A stretch of 29,304 nt of DNA, taken from NCBI GenBank assembly GCA_964631605.1, contig CAZVYG010000067.1, positions 1 to 29,304 of the forward strand. The letters are read 5' to 3'. Origin of the DNA: JARKQH01 sp964631605 (GTDB lineage: Bacteria > Verrucomicrobiota > Verrucomicrobiia > Limisphaerales > UBA8199). A model generated the notes under the pieces. The model did not search any database and was not told the DNA's origin. It saw only the letters and a program-made list of their open reading frames with translations. Position 1 is the first letter of the stretch. Each line of letters opens with the position of its first letter. Positions 1 to 7,186 of this stretch are shown here, one piece after another. A program made the position numbers and the translations under genes.

Positions 1-711
1 ACCGGGGACCGGAAATACCTCTTCAGGGAATACCGGCCCAGCTTGGGCAGGTGGCATAGTCGAGATCCAATCGGGCAACTCGGCGGGAACAACCTGTATG
101 CGTTGGGCGGAAACGACCCGCTGGCTTCCGTAGACCCTCTTGGGCTCTGCGTGGGATCGTGTGTGGCTGCGATGGCCACCACACGGTCTGCAATGGGGAT
201 TGCCACTCCGGATATCCACAAGAGTCTTTGCACCTGGCTGGAAGGTAAAATTCGCGGGTTTTTGCATTCCCCAGAAGAGATCAGCGCTTGGAATCGTTTT
301 GTCGGGGGGAGCGCCAATGACATCGCGCTATCTGATACGCAAATGGGGTCCGTTCTGGAACTCGCAAGCACATTTCAGGCTGAGCTTCAGAGGCAGGCTC
401 AGCGGTGCAAGACCACATCATTCTATTGGTTCTCGAAAAAGACAACCGTTGGAGACATGATCGGTGGTCCTTGGACCCTGGCAATAGGCGGCGTTTCTAT
501 TGATCTCACGACCTCCTGTGTTTGCAGGACACTTACTTGGGAAGCTTGCATCTTTGACAAGTACAATTTCGATCCAGAATGGTGGAAGACACATCGGTCG
601 TGGAGTGGAGAGGCACAGACTATATTGGTATGGGCAGCGCAGAACATTGGTCAGTGCGGTTGGAAAGAATTCCATCACAAGGGGTGCAAAGATGGTTTCA
701 TCGCGAATTAG
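1..711 (+). CDS. Rhs/YD-repeat protein, C-terminal end with variable tip (5' partial)
   Basis: The frame is open from the first base, so the start lies outside the window. The first ~45 residues are the classic end of an Rhs core: YLFREYRPSLGRWHSRDPIG, then GGNNLYALGGNDP and VDPLGL. Rhs proteins form a shell that encloses and delivers a C-terminal toxin or effector, and the part after the core is swapped between strains. Here the tip is about 190 residues and rich in Cys and Trp, including a DKYNFDPEWW segment followed by RSWSGEAQTILVWAAQN and GWKEFHHKG. I do not recognise a named toxin fold in it. The stop lies 20 bases inside the next gene, a small membrane protein, which is the usual position of an immunity gene. 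The core assignment is secure; toxin activity is inferred from architecture only. Confidence 0.85.
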   Translation, partial: TGDRKYLFREYRPSLGRWHSRDPIGQLGGNNLYALGGNDPLASVDPLGLCVGSCVAAMATTRSAMGIATPDIHKSLCTWLEGKIRGFLHSPEEISAWNRFVGGSANDIALSDTQMGSVLELASTFQAELQRQAQRCKTTSFYWFSKKTTVGDMIGGPWTLAIGGVSIDLTTSCVCRTLTWEACIFDKYNFDPEWWKTHRSWSGEAQTILVWAAQNIGQCGWKEFHHKGCKDGFIAN

Positions 712-994
712 GATATCGAGTGTCATCTATGTCTTTGGCCTCTTGCTCACGCCGATGGCGATCGGCCTAAGCGCGGCCTTGGAGGCGCTGGGCAAGCCTG
801 CGCGGCCAGGGCCGGGCGTTACCTGGTTGTTGCTCGCGAGCTTCCTGGTCTGCACGGGTGGGGTTCTAGCAATGAAAAAGCCGGTCGGACGCAAGGTGGT
901 TTTGATACTCATCCCTGCGATAGTCATACCGCTTGAAGTCCTGCTTATAGGAGCGTTGTTAATCGGTGTATTGGGACTCCGTGGAATTCAGTGA
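692..994 (+). CDS. Small three-helix membrane protein, candidate Rhs immunity protein
   Basis: A 100-residue protein with three predicted membrane segments: residues ~10-30 (VIYVFGLLLTPMAIGLSAAL), ~43-61 (VTWLLLASFLVCTGGVLAM) and ~68-96 (a Val/Leu/Ile-rich stretch after GRK). The open frame reaches further upstream, but I chose the ATG at 692 because it lies 7 bases after AAGGGG (679-684), and the upstream extension only shadows the Rhs frame. It overlaps the 3' end of the Rhs gene by 20 bases, so it is probably translationally coupled. Cognate immunity genes of polymorphic toxins sit in exactly this position, and membrane immunity proteins are common. No family was recognised. The immunity role is inference; it could be an unrelated small membrane protein. 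Confidence 0.6.
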   Translation: MVSSRIRISSVIYVFGLLLTPMAIGLSAALEALGKPARPGPGVTWLLLASFLVCTGGVLAMKKPVGRKVVLILIPAIVIPLEVLLIGALLIGVLGLRGIQ

Positions 995-1096
995 GCCCCG
1001 CTGAATATGTCAATAAAAGGGGTCAACCCATAGATGGGTGCATTGTCCGGCTTGACCTGCTACCGCAGTGTGGACCCCTAAAAGGTCTCCAGGCCC
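995..1096. other. Intergenic stretch with nested inverted repeats
   Basis: No gene is visible. An outer inverted repeat GGGGTC (1019-1024) / GACCCC (1073-1078) encloses an inner perfect hairpin ACCCAT-AG-ATGGGT (1026-1039). There is no T-run, so a classical terminator is unlikely. Confidence 0.4.
1023..1045. repeat. 23-nt dispersed repeat, copy 1
   Basis: This stretch reads TCAACCCATAGATGGGTG plus CATTG. It recurs at 22414-22437 with two substitutions and one inserted A. Its centre is a palindrome, CCCATAGATGGG. Both copies are intergenic. Confidence 0.45.
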
Positions 1097-1443
1097 CGCA
1101 AGCTGCGCGTTGAATAGCCCGGGGCGATGGATCACGTCATGAGCCGCGGCGATCGTCGCGAGAAGATCTTTCTGGATGACGTGGACCGCCACGATTTCAT
1201 CAAGACCCTGGCCGAGGCCTGCCGAAAGACCGGCCTTGCCCCGTGAGATCTGGGCGGTGTGCGCGCCAATCAATGCGCCCGTTATCTCACGGGGTGAACA
1301 GGTGCATGCCGACTGCCTGATGCCCCATCACTACCACGTGGTGTTGGAAACCCCCGAGCCCAATCTCGTCGCCGGGATGGCCTGGCAGCAAAGCAGCTAC
1401 ACCATCGGGCTCAATCAGCGGCACCAGCTTTTCGGGCATGTGA
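1097..1443 (+). pseudogene. REP-associated tyrosine transposase (RAYT) remnant, interrupted and truncated
   Basis: RAYTs are Y1/HUH-type transposases that are thought to move or maintain REP palindromes. The first segment (1097-1234) reads RKLRVE-stop-PGAMDHVMSRGDRRE and on to DRHDFIKTLAEACRKTG, the usual RAYT N-terminus, but it has a TAG at 1115-1117 where a Tyr codon is normal. The second segment (1299-1443) resumes with QVHADCLMPHHYHVVLETPE and ends near HQLFGHV. It contains the HUH-like HYH motif. Between the two lies a palindromic element that puts them in different frames. The C-terminal half, with the catalytic Tyr region and the YVHLNPVRA-type motif expected in the family, is missing. 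Clearly a dead gene. Confidence 0.8.
1239..1294. repeat. Palindromic element, CCCCGTGAGAT family, copy in the RAYT remnant
   Basis: Left arm CCCCGTGAGAT (1239-1249) and right arm ATCTCACGGGG (1284-1294) are perfect inverses around a 34-nt core containing GGGCGGTGTGCGCGCC. CTTG precedes the left arm and TGAA follows the right arm, as in the related copies at 28407. The element separates the KTG and QVHA codons, which are adjacent or one codon apart in ordinary RAYTs, so it is an insertion. The interval 1235-1298 is 64 nt, not a multiple of three, so this copy shifts the frame. Confidence 0.75.
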
Positions 1444-1509
1444 ACGGGCGGCCCAGTGACACGGGCGGTCGGGTGCGCACCCCGTGCCGGCGGGGGAGCG
1501 CGAAGATGG

Positions 1510-2826
1510 TCAGGCCAGCGGCAGGCTCCAGGGCGCCCGGTAGGGACGGCTGGCCCAATTCGCCAATTGCGCGTCCCCGACGATTTGCTCCGTTACGGGG
1601 TCCCAAACGACCTTGCGTCCAGTGCGGATGGCGATGTTGCCCAGGTGGCAGACCGTGGCCGATCGGTGCCCGGTCTCCACGCTGCAGACCGGGTCTTTGC
1701 GGCTCTTGATGCACTCGAGCCAGTTCCGGTAATGATCGCTGCTCGCGTACAGTTTGACCCCGTCCGAACCCAGCGGCTCCTCGAGGATCTCATCGGGCGT
1801 GGATTCAATGCTGCCGCGGGTAACGAAAATACTCCCTTTTTCCCCTTCAAACAGAGTCCCGCCCCGATATTTGCCCGTGCCGCTGCTGCACAGCAACGTG
1901 GTGCCGTCGGCATATTTATAAGTCGCCTCAAAGGTTTGTGGAGTCTCGTAATACTTTTCCGCGTTATAGGTCGCTGTGCCCGTGACCTCGATGGGACCGC
2001 TGCCATCGGCGCCCAATCCCCATTGAGCAATATCAAGGTGGTGCGCGCCCCAGTTGGTCATCTGGCCGCCCGAGTAATCCCAAAAGAAACGGAAGAAGTA
2101 ATGAACGCGGCGCTGGTTGTAGGGACGCCAGGGGGCCGGGCCCAGCCACAGGTTGTAATCCAGTTCCGGGGGCGGGTCGCTGTCGGGAAAGCTCGGCGGG
2201 AAGCCCTCCCGCTGCCAGTTCACGCCCGGCAGTCCCACTTTGACGGTTTTGACCTTCCCGATGCGACCCGAGCGGACGTACTCGCAAGCTTTTCGAAACT
2301 TGCTGTCGGAGCGCTGCTGGCTGCCGGTTTGTAGAATCCGCTGATGGCGCCGAACGGCTTTTACCAGCGCCTGTCCCTCCGCGATGAACAGCGTGAGCGG
2401 TTTTTCGCAATAGACGTCCTTGCCAGCCTGACAGGCATGGATTGCCGGAAGCGTGTGCCAATGGTCGGGCGTCGAGATCACCACCGCGTCAAGGGACTTG
2501 TCCTCGAGCATTTTCCGGTAGTCGGCGTACGCCGCGCAGGGGCGTCCAGTGGTTTTCTCCACCCGCTGCCGGGCCGCTGCCAGATGCTTCTGGTCCACGT
2601 CACAAACCGCCACAGCATTCTTTATTAGGGCACGCAGGTTGTGCTCGCCCTGGTTCCCCACGCCGATAAAGCCCAGACGAATGAATTCGGACGGGTTCTC
2701 GCCGCTGGCCGCCCGGGTCCGGTTCAAAAACAACGTCGGAGCCGAAGCTCCCAGCGCCGCGGCCAGGACGGCATGACGGCTCTTTCGCAAGAATTCGCGA
2801 CGGGAAAGCGCGGATACTTTCTGCAT
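1510..2826 (-). CDS. Gfo/Idh/MocA family oxidoreductase, Tat-exported
   Basis: A 438-residue NAD(P)-dependent sugar or polyol oxidoreductase family member. The N-terminus has a twin-arginine signal, LSRREFLRKSRHAVLAAALG (~residues 6-25), suggesting folded export. The Rossmann motif follows: RLGFIGVGNQGEHN. The family EKP motif is present in DVYCEKPLTLF, whose Lys is the usual catalytic or substrate-orienting residue. The C-terminal substrate domain shows NWGAHHLDIAQWGLG and DHYRNWLECIKSRKDP, as in many planctomycete and verrucomicrobial paralogues. I chose the ATG at 2826 because it gives a clean Tat signal and lies 6 nt after a TTGACA-N17-GATAAA promoter; a longer upstream extension would run through a low-quality leader. 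It follows a discoidin-like gene on the same strand. The substrate cannot be told from sequence. Confidence 0.92.
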   Translation of the reverse strand: MQKVSALSRREFLRKSRHAVLAAALGASAPTLFLNRTRAASGENPSEFIRLGFIGVGNQGEHNLRALIKNAVAVCDVDQKHLAAARQRVEKTTGRPCAAYADYRKMLEDKSLDAVVISTPDHWHTLPAIHACQAGKDVYCEKPLTLFIAEGQALVKAVRRHQRILQTGSQQRSDSKFRKACEYVRSGRIGKVKTVKVGLPGVNWQREGFPPSFPDSDPPPELDYNLWLGPAPWRPYNQRRVHYFFRFFWDYSGGQMTNWGAHHLDIAQWGLGADGSGPIEVTGTATYNAEKYYETPQTFEATYKYADGTTLLCSSGTGKYRGGTLFEGEKGSIFVTRGSIESTPDEILEEPLGSDGVKLYASSDHYRNWLECIKSRKDPVCSVETGHRSATVCHLGNIAIRTGRKVVWDPVTEQIVGDAQLANWASRPYRAPWSLPLA

Positions 2827-2832
2827 GGGACC

Positions 2833-2861
2833 TTTATCCGGTTTCAGAGGGGGGATGTCAA
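2833..2861 (-). promoter_or_regulatory. Promoter of the Gfo/Idh/MocA gene
   Basis: On the minus strand, TTGACA (2856-2861), a 17-bp spacer, then GATAAA (2833-2838), which ends 6 nt before the ATG. Transcription would start at or beside the start codon. Confidence 0.5.
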
Positions 2862-2905
2862 TCGCGCTGAAGGCAGGAAGCTTCGGACGGCGACAGTGCT
2901 CGCAC

Positions 2906-3616
2906 TCAGGGCAACCCGTACACCTCGATCTCTTGGTGGCAGTTGAGGGCCCCCGAGCTGCTCCCCTTGGTATAGCTCCGCAGATAACGGGCCTTGACCC
3001 CTTTGGCGTCCACCAGCTTTCCCTCCGCCGTTTCGAAATATTCGCGGTCGGTCCCAATACCCAGACTGGATGAGTTGTCCATGTCGTTGTTGAAGAGGGT
3101 CTGGACACCTGTCTTGAATTCGGGGTCGTCCGACACCTGGATGATGACATCGTGCATGGCCTGGACATACCGGTGGTCGTGCCAAACCACGACGGCGTAG
3201 ATGGCGCAGGGCGCGCCCAAATCCACCTGCACCCACTGAGTCCCCTTCTTCATCTCCACGGCGTGATCGTCAATGGCCTCCTTTTCGCCATCGGTCACCT
3301 GCTTCAACTCGCCCGAAAAGGGTTGCACACTGCCGCTGACCGGTTTGCCGAGCGCCACGTTGGTAACGCCTTTGGGCACCAGAAAGGGCGGGCGCGGTTC
3401 TTTGGACAGCGGTTCCAGGTGCGGTCCCGTGGGCAAGTCGCCCGGAGTCCCTTTCAGGGTGGGCGCCGGCAGTTTCAACAGCAGTGGCTCTTTGGGCAAC
3501 TCGGCCCCTTCACTGGCCAGGAGCCCAAAAGATAAGAACACCACTGCCATGCCGGCTGCCGGCAAGACTCCCAACGGGACGCTGCGTTTCGAACTCTTCA
3601 TAGACAGTAACACCAT
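2906..3616 (-). CDS. Secreted discoidin (F5/8 type C-like) domain protein
   Basis: 236 residues with an N-terminal signal peptide (basic MKSSKR, then the hydrophobic VLPAAGMAVVFLSFGLLAS). A Pro-rich linker leads to a discoidin-type jelly-roll domain from about residue 85 to the end: NVALGKPVSGS, QVTDGEKEA, TQWVQVDLG, IYAVVVWHDHRY, VIIQVSDDPEFKTG, TLFNNDMDNSSSLGIG, KARYLRSYTKG and a final IEVYG. Such domains usually bind carbohydrates or surfaces. The stand-alone form with VWHDH and FNND motifs is common in Verrucomicrobia and Planctomycetes. The start is either ATG 3616 (12 nt after a -10-like TAGAAT) or ATG 3601; both give the same signal peptide. It lies just upstream of the oxidoreductase gene. 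The ligand is unknown. Confidence 0.85.
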   Translation of the reverse strand: MVLLSMKSSKRSVPLGVLPAAGMAVVFLSFGLLASEGAELPKEPLLLKLPAPTLKGTPGDLPTGPHLEPLSKEPRPPFLVPKGVTNVALGKPVSGSVQPFSGELKQVTDGEKEAIDDHAVEMKKGTQWVQVDLGAPCAIYAVVVWHDHRYVQAMHDVIIQVSDDPEFKTGVQTLFNNDMDNSSSLGIGTDREYFETAEGKLVDAKGVKARYLRSYTKGSSSGALNCHQEIEVYGLP

Positions 3617-3628
3617 GATCTGACGGCG

Positions 3629-3655
3629 ATTCTACCTCCTCCATTCAACTGTCAA
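3629..3655 (-). promoter_or_regulatory. Promoter of the discoidin-like gene
   Basis: On the minus strand, TTGACA (3650-3655), a short 15-bp spacer, then TAGAAT (3629-3634), 12 nt before the ATG at 3616. The -35 box is a perfect match; the short spacer lowers confidence. Confidence 0.4.
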
Positions 3656-3710
3656 GCGCGCAATACGCCCGCCAGCGCCCCCGCACCGCCGCCCCCCGCC
3701 CAAATCTGAA

Positions 3711-4421
3711 TCATGGCCTCCTGCCGGCCAGCAATCGTCCGCGGCGGCCCGGCGGACGCCCAAACACCAGCCAGGCAAGCCCCAGTCCGATGAAAACAAT
3801 CGTGCCTGGCTCGGGAATCGGAGTGAGCGAGAGCCCGTAGCCGTCAACGGCAAAAGTCTTGCCCTCCGATGTTCCACTGAGAATCACAGATCGGATGTTG
3901 AGCGAGTCGCTCCACAATCCAACAAAATCAAAGCTGGCCGACCAGGGCCCTTCCCAACCTGAACTGGCCACAGACCCGAGCAGGCGCCCTGAGCCATTCG
4001 GTCCCTCGTAGGCAAACAAAGTCGCCGGCTGAGCCGCGCCCCAGGTCCCAAAAACATGGTCGGGGGCAAAGTGGGCAAAAGTGAGACCAAATGCGGCCAC
4101 CGGCGCGCTGAAATTCAAAGTCAGCGGACCGGCCTTCCAGTTCCCTTTAAGGGAGGCGGCAAAGCCGTCCCCGCTCGAGGGATCAGCCGGATTCCCCGAG
4201 GGCGTAAAGTTGAAAAACGCCCCACTCATATACAAGTTGTCCGGCGTGACCGTCACGGGCCCGGAGACCAATGGCTCCAGCAAGCTGGAACCGGGGAGGT
4301 CGAGAAACTCCGCCCCGGAAATGTCTTGAAAGCTGGTGGTGGACCACAAGCTGCCCATCCCGCAGGCGTTCACAGCCAGCAGCGTAGCGGCGACAACACC
4401 CGCGGAAGGAGATACATTCAT
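3711..4421 (-). CDS. PEP-CTERM sorting domain protein
   Basis: 236 residues. It has an N-terminal signal-like segment (SAGVVAATLLAVNACGMG) and a C-terminal PEP-CTERM tail: PIPEPGTIVFIGLGLAWLVF followed by an Arg-rich GRPPGRRGR. This tail is recognised by an exosortase, which cuts at PEP and passes the protein to the envelope or exopolysaccharide matrix. The central region (NFSAPVAAFGLTFAHFAPDH, FAYEGPNGSGRLLG, FAVDGYGLSLTPIP) looks like the beta-rich extracellular domain often found in these proteins. No enzyme motif was seen. I chose ATG 4421 because it follows a good promoter by 24 nt and leaves a normal signal peptide. No exosortase gene is in the window. The function is unknown beyond surface sorting. 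Confidence 0.85.
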   Translation of the reverse strand: MNVSPSAGVVAATLLAVNACGMGSLWSTTSFQDISGAEFLDLPGSSLLEPLVSGPVTVTPDNLYMSGAFFNFTPSGNPADPSSGDGFAASLKGNWKAGPLTLNFSAPVAAFGLTFAHFAPDHVFGTWGAAQPATLFAYEGPNGSGRLLGSVASSGWEGPWSASFDFVGLWSDSLNIRSVILSGTSEGKTFAVDGYGLSLTPIPEPGTIVFIGLGLAWLVFGRPPGRRGRLLAGRRP

Positions 4422-4445
4422 GACTTTAATTGTTTGCCGCACCGA

Positions 4446-4474
4446 CTTGTAGCAGCGACCACGCCAAATGTCAA
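4446..4474 (-). promoter_or_regulatory. Sigma-70-like promoter of the PEP-CTERM gene
   Basis: On the minus strand, a perfect TTGACA (4469-4474), a 17-bp spacer and TACAAG (4446-4451). The -10 ends 24 nt before the ATG, leaving a conventional leader, unlike several other genes in the window. Confidence 0.55.
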
Positions 4475-4681
4475 GACGTTTTTTTGATGATAGATGTTTT
4501 CCCCGCCCGGCAGCCGTCGCGGCGCTGGCCTCGGCTCCGATCATCCGCTTGAAAACCAAGCTCAACAGCCGGGCCGACTCAGCGCCGGCCGTGAGACCGC
4601 CTCCCCGCCACAGGCATAAACCCGGAAGCGGTTGCGGCGCGAAGGTTTGACACGTTGGCCTGAGCATGCAAAGGTACGGCT

Positions 4682-4960
4682 ATGAACAGCCTGTTGGCGG
4701 TGGGAATTCCTACTACCGGCGACGATCGCGGCTATATCCTCTGGCTTTCTGCAAATTGGCCGGTCCTCGTCATCATGGCCGTTGCCCTGGGCACGCTTGG
4801 GGTCTGGTGGCTGGTTCAAAAGGTTCGTTCGTGGACTGTCCGAACGCCCGGCCCGCAGGCTCCGCAAGCCCCTCCTCCTCAAACCCTCGAGTCTGCCGAG
4901 CCAGGTCCTGCGCAAGACTTCCAACTCCAGGTTCAGTTCACCTCGGGGGTCGCCTGCTGA
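4682..4960 (+). CDS. Small single-pass membrane protein
   Basis: 92 residues. A hydrophobic segment (about residues 25-45: WPVLVIMAVALGTLGVWWLV) is followed by a basic patch (QKVRSWTVRT) and a Pro/Gln-rich tail (PGPQAPQAPPPQ). AAGG at 4671-4674 is a good ribosome-binding site, 7 nt before the ATG, and a TTGACA lies at 4647-4652. It stands alone between the divergent PEP-CTERM gene and the sulfhydrylase. No family was recognised. A 162-residue antisense frame overlaps it, but that frame lacks any start signal or domain. The gene is plausible but not certain. Confidence 0.5.
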   Translation: MNSLLAVGIPTTGDDRGYILWLSANWPVLVIMAVALGTLGVWWLVQKVRSWTVRTPGPQAPQAPPPQTLESAEPGPAQDFQLQVQFTSGVAC

Positions 4961-4976
4961 ATTCCACTGCCCCCGA

Positions 4977-5129
4977 ATGAACCGATGGTTTTTGTGCATG
5001 GCGGTGTTTTCAGTCGGGCTGAATTTCCCGGAAACACCCTGTCGCGCCACCGGGGACTACGCCGTCCTGAGCAACGCGAAACGCGCCACCCCCTGGCGGC
5101 CCTACCGTTGCGAAGCCTTCAACGCCTGA
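4977..5129 (+). CDS. Short secreted-type ORF, possibly the 5' remnant of a larger gene
   Basis: 50 residues beginning MNRWFLCMAVFSVGLNFPET, a plausible signal peptide, then ATGDYAVLSNAK before a stop. The DYAV segment right after the signal resembles the mature start of some large verrucomicrobial secreted proteins, so this may be a truncated 5' end. It overlaps the 3' end of the convergent sulfhydrylase gene by 28 bases. Weak evidence. Confidence 0.22.
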   Translation: MNRWFLCMAVFSVGLNFPETPCRATGDYAVLSNAKRATPWRPYRCEAFNA

Positions 5130-6403
5130 TCAATGTCGGCCTGGATGTCCTCGACCGCTTCCAGACCGATGGACAACCGGACGTAATCGGGCCGCACCCC
5201 GGTTTCCGCCTGCTCTTCGGCGCTCAACTGCTGGTGAGTGGTCGAGGCCGGATGGATGACGAGGCTCTTCGCATCGCCGATGTTGGCCAGGTGTGAAAAA
5301 AGTTTCACCGAGTTGATGAACTTTCTGCCCGCCTCCAGCCCGCCTTTGATGCCAAAACCCACAATGCCCCCAAACCCCTTCTTGAGATACTTTGAGGCAA
5401 GCTGATGATTCGGGTCGTCGGGCAGGCCCGGGTAGGTCACCCAGGTGACCAGCGGATGCTGTTTCAGAAATGTCGCCACCGCCAGGGCGTTTTCCGAGTG
5501 CTGCCGCTGCCGCAGCGTGAGTGTCTCCAGCCCTTGCAGGAACAGCCAGGCATTGAACGGACTCATGGCCGCCCCAATGTCCCGCAGCAACTGAACCCGC
5601 AACTTGATGATGAAGGCCACATTCCCCAGCCCCGGGAAATTGCCGAATACATCCCAGAACTTCAGGCCGTGATAGCTCGGGTCCGGCTCGGTGAACTCGG
5701 GAAACTTCCCGTTGTTCCACTGGAACCGTCCGCCATCCACCACCACCCCGCCGATCGAAGTGCCGTGCCCGCCGATATACTTGGTTGCCGACGCCACAAC
5801 GATGTCCGCCCCGTGCTCGATCGGCCGCACCAGTCCGACGCCGATGGTGTTATCCACGATCAGCGGCACCCCGGCCTGATGCGCAATCTTCGCCAGCGCC
5901 TCAAAATCCGGAACGTCCAGCTTCGGATTGCCAATCGTCTCGGCAAAAATCGCCCGGGTCCTGGCGGTTATGGCGTGCTTGAACGCTTCGGGATTGCGCG
6001 AATCCACAAACTTCACCGTCCGTCCCAACTTGGGCATGGTATAATGAAAAAGCTGGTAAGTGCCCCCGTACAAATTATTGGCCGAGACGATTTCGTCACC
6101 GACCTGGGTCACCCCCAGCACGGCAAAGGTGCTCGCCGCCTGCCCCGACGCCAGCGCCAGCGCTCCGCTCCCCCCTTCGATGGCCGCCACCCGCTGCTCG
6201 AACACGTCGGTCGTGGGGTTCATGATCCGCGTATAAATGTTCCCAAACTCCTTCAGGGCAAAAAGGTTCGCCGCGTGCTCCGTGTCCTTGAACACGAACG
6301 ACGTGGTTTGATACAGCGGTACCGCCCGCGCACCGGTTGTCGGATCGGGCGCCTGCCCCGCATGCAGCGATATCGTGCTGAGATGATTCGATTTGTTATG
6401 CAT
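5102..6403 (-). CDS. metY: O-acetylhomoserine aminocarboxypropyltransferase / sulfhydrylase
   Basis: 433 residues, the full length for this family. It is a PLP enzyme of the Cys/Met metabolism family that makes homocysteine directly from O-acetylhomoserine and sulfide in the cytoplasm (direct sulfhydrylation route to methionine). The PLP lysine is K208 in VVASATKYIGGHG. Other family signatures are STISLHAGQAPDPTTGARAV at the N-terminus, YTRIMNPTTDVFEQRVAAIEGG, NNLYGGTYQLFHYT, LIVDNTIG, the MetY-specific long insert with SYHGLKFWDVFGN, and the C-terminal HPASTTHQQLS and VRLSIGLE. The length and the insert favour MetY over MetB or MetC. The start ATG is the only sensible one. It is transcribed alone, convergent with the short ORF at 4977. 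No SAM riboswitch was recognised upstream. Confidence 0.95.
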   Translation of the reverse strand: MHNKSNHLSTISLHAGQAPDPTTGARAVPLYQTTSFVFKDTEHAANLFALKEFGNIYTRIMNPTTDVFEQRVAAIEGGSGALALASGQAASTFAVLGVTQVGDEIVSANNLYGGTYQLFHYTMPKLGRTVKFVDSRNPEAFKHAITARTRAIFAETIGNPKLDVPDFEALAKIAHQAGVPLIVDNTIGVGLVRPIEHGADIVVASATKYIGGHGTSIGGVVVDGGRFQWNNGKFPEFTEPDPSYHGLKFWDVFGNFPGLGNVAFIIKLRVQLLRDIGAAMSPFNAWLFLQGLETLTLRQRQHSENALAVATFLKQHPLVTWVTYPGLPDDPNHQLASKYLKKGFGGIVGFGIKGGLEAGRKFINSVKLFSHLANIGDAKSLVIHPASTTHQQLSAEEQAETGVRPDYVRLSIGLEAVEDIQADIDQALKASQR

Positions 6404-6555
6404 AGGCGTTAAAGATGCTCATTTGCCGCTTTTTCGCAAGTGGGAGCCGCTTGCCCGGCGCCCAGGGCAACACTTTTCACCGGCCGCCCAAGGCCATTGC
6501 CCGGCGTACCCTCCCCGCTTGGCGGCCTGCCGCGCCGGCGATGCCATTTGCGCGC

Positions 6556-6584
6556 GTGACATTGGCCGCCGGCTTCGGTCTAAT
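6556..6584 (+). promoter_or_regulatory. Possible promoter of the ECF sigma factor gene
   Basis: GTGACA (6556-6561), a 17-bp spacer and TCTAAT (6579-6584). The -10 ends 5 nt before an in-frame TTG (6590) and 17 nt before the GTG at 6602. Confidence 0.35.
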
Positions 6585-6601
6585 CCCCGTTGAAGGCGAT
6601 T

Positions 6602-7186
6602 GTGAGCGAACCGTTGGCAGAGCGTCCGGACGTGGAAGAGCCGCGAGCCAGGCTCGAGGCGTCCCCCTTCGCCGACCTGTACCGCGAGCACAGCCGCGCC
6701 ATTTACTACCTCGCCCTGCGCTACCTCGGGGATCCCCAGCGCGCCGAGGATGCCACCCAGGACGTCTTCCTCAAGGCTTTCAAGAAAATGGACCAGTTCC
6801 GCGGCGAATCGTCCTGGCGGACCTGGCTCTACCGCATCACCATCAACCACTGCCGCAACCTCCTCCAATCGTGGCATGACCGCCATGTGGTGACCGCGGT
6901 GGATGACGCCATCTGGGACACCACCCCCGCCGCCACCGACTCCCCACTCCGGGTCTTGGAAACACGCGAACTCGGCGAGCGCATTCAAAAAGCCCTCGAC
7001 GGTCTCTCGCCCGAATACCGTCTCCTGCTCCTCCTGGTCGCGGACGAAGAGCTCAGCTACGAGGAGGTGGGGGCGCTGACCGAGCAATCGCCGGATGCCG
7101 TGCGCGGCAAACTGCACCGCGCCCGCAAAGCTTTCACCGCCTTGTTTCGCAAAACCGAGGATGAATCCCATGAAACGCCAAAGTAA
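6602..7186 (+). CDS. RNA polymerase sigma factor, ECF (sigma-70 family)
   Basis: 194 residues from GTG 6602. Region 2 spans ~residues 20-90: FADLYREHSRAIYYLALRYL, then RAEDATQDVFLKAF (the DA-QDVF core-binding helix) and SSWRTWLYRITINHCRN. Region 4 spans ~135-180: LSPEYRLLLLLVADEELSYE, VGALTEQSPDAVRGKLHRAR, a helix-turn-helix that reads the -35 box. This is the two-domain ECF layout. GTG 6602 is preceded by GAAGG at 5 nt; an in-frame TTG at 6590 is the alternative. The gene overlaps the next small gene by 17 bases, the arrangement common for an ECF factor and a co-expressed partner. The partner is not a recognisable anti-sigma factor. The regulon is unknown. Confidence 0.92.
   Translation: MSEPLAERPDVEEPRARLEASPFADLYREHSRAIYYLALRYLGDPQRAEDATQDVFLKAFKKMDQFRGESSWRTWLYRITINHCRNLLQSWHDRHVVTAVDDAIWDTTPAATDSPLRVLETRELGERIQKALDGLSPEYRLLLLLVADEELSYEEVGALTEQSPDAVRGKLHRARKAFTALFRKTEDESHETPK

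Noticed and set aside
1456..2334. 292-codon plus-strand frame opposite the Gfo/Idh/MocA gene
   Set aside because: Antisense to a clear oxidoreductase and without a domain.
5405..6412. Long plus-strand open frame opposite metY
   Set aside because: It is antisense to a certain gene with strong family motifs; long antisense frames are expected in GC-rich DNA, and the frame has no domain.
5102..6480. SAM or other riboswitch upstream of metY
   Set aside because: Only a short stretch precedes the start before the next locus, and no conserved riboswitch core was recognised.
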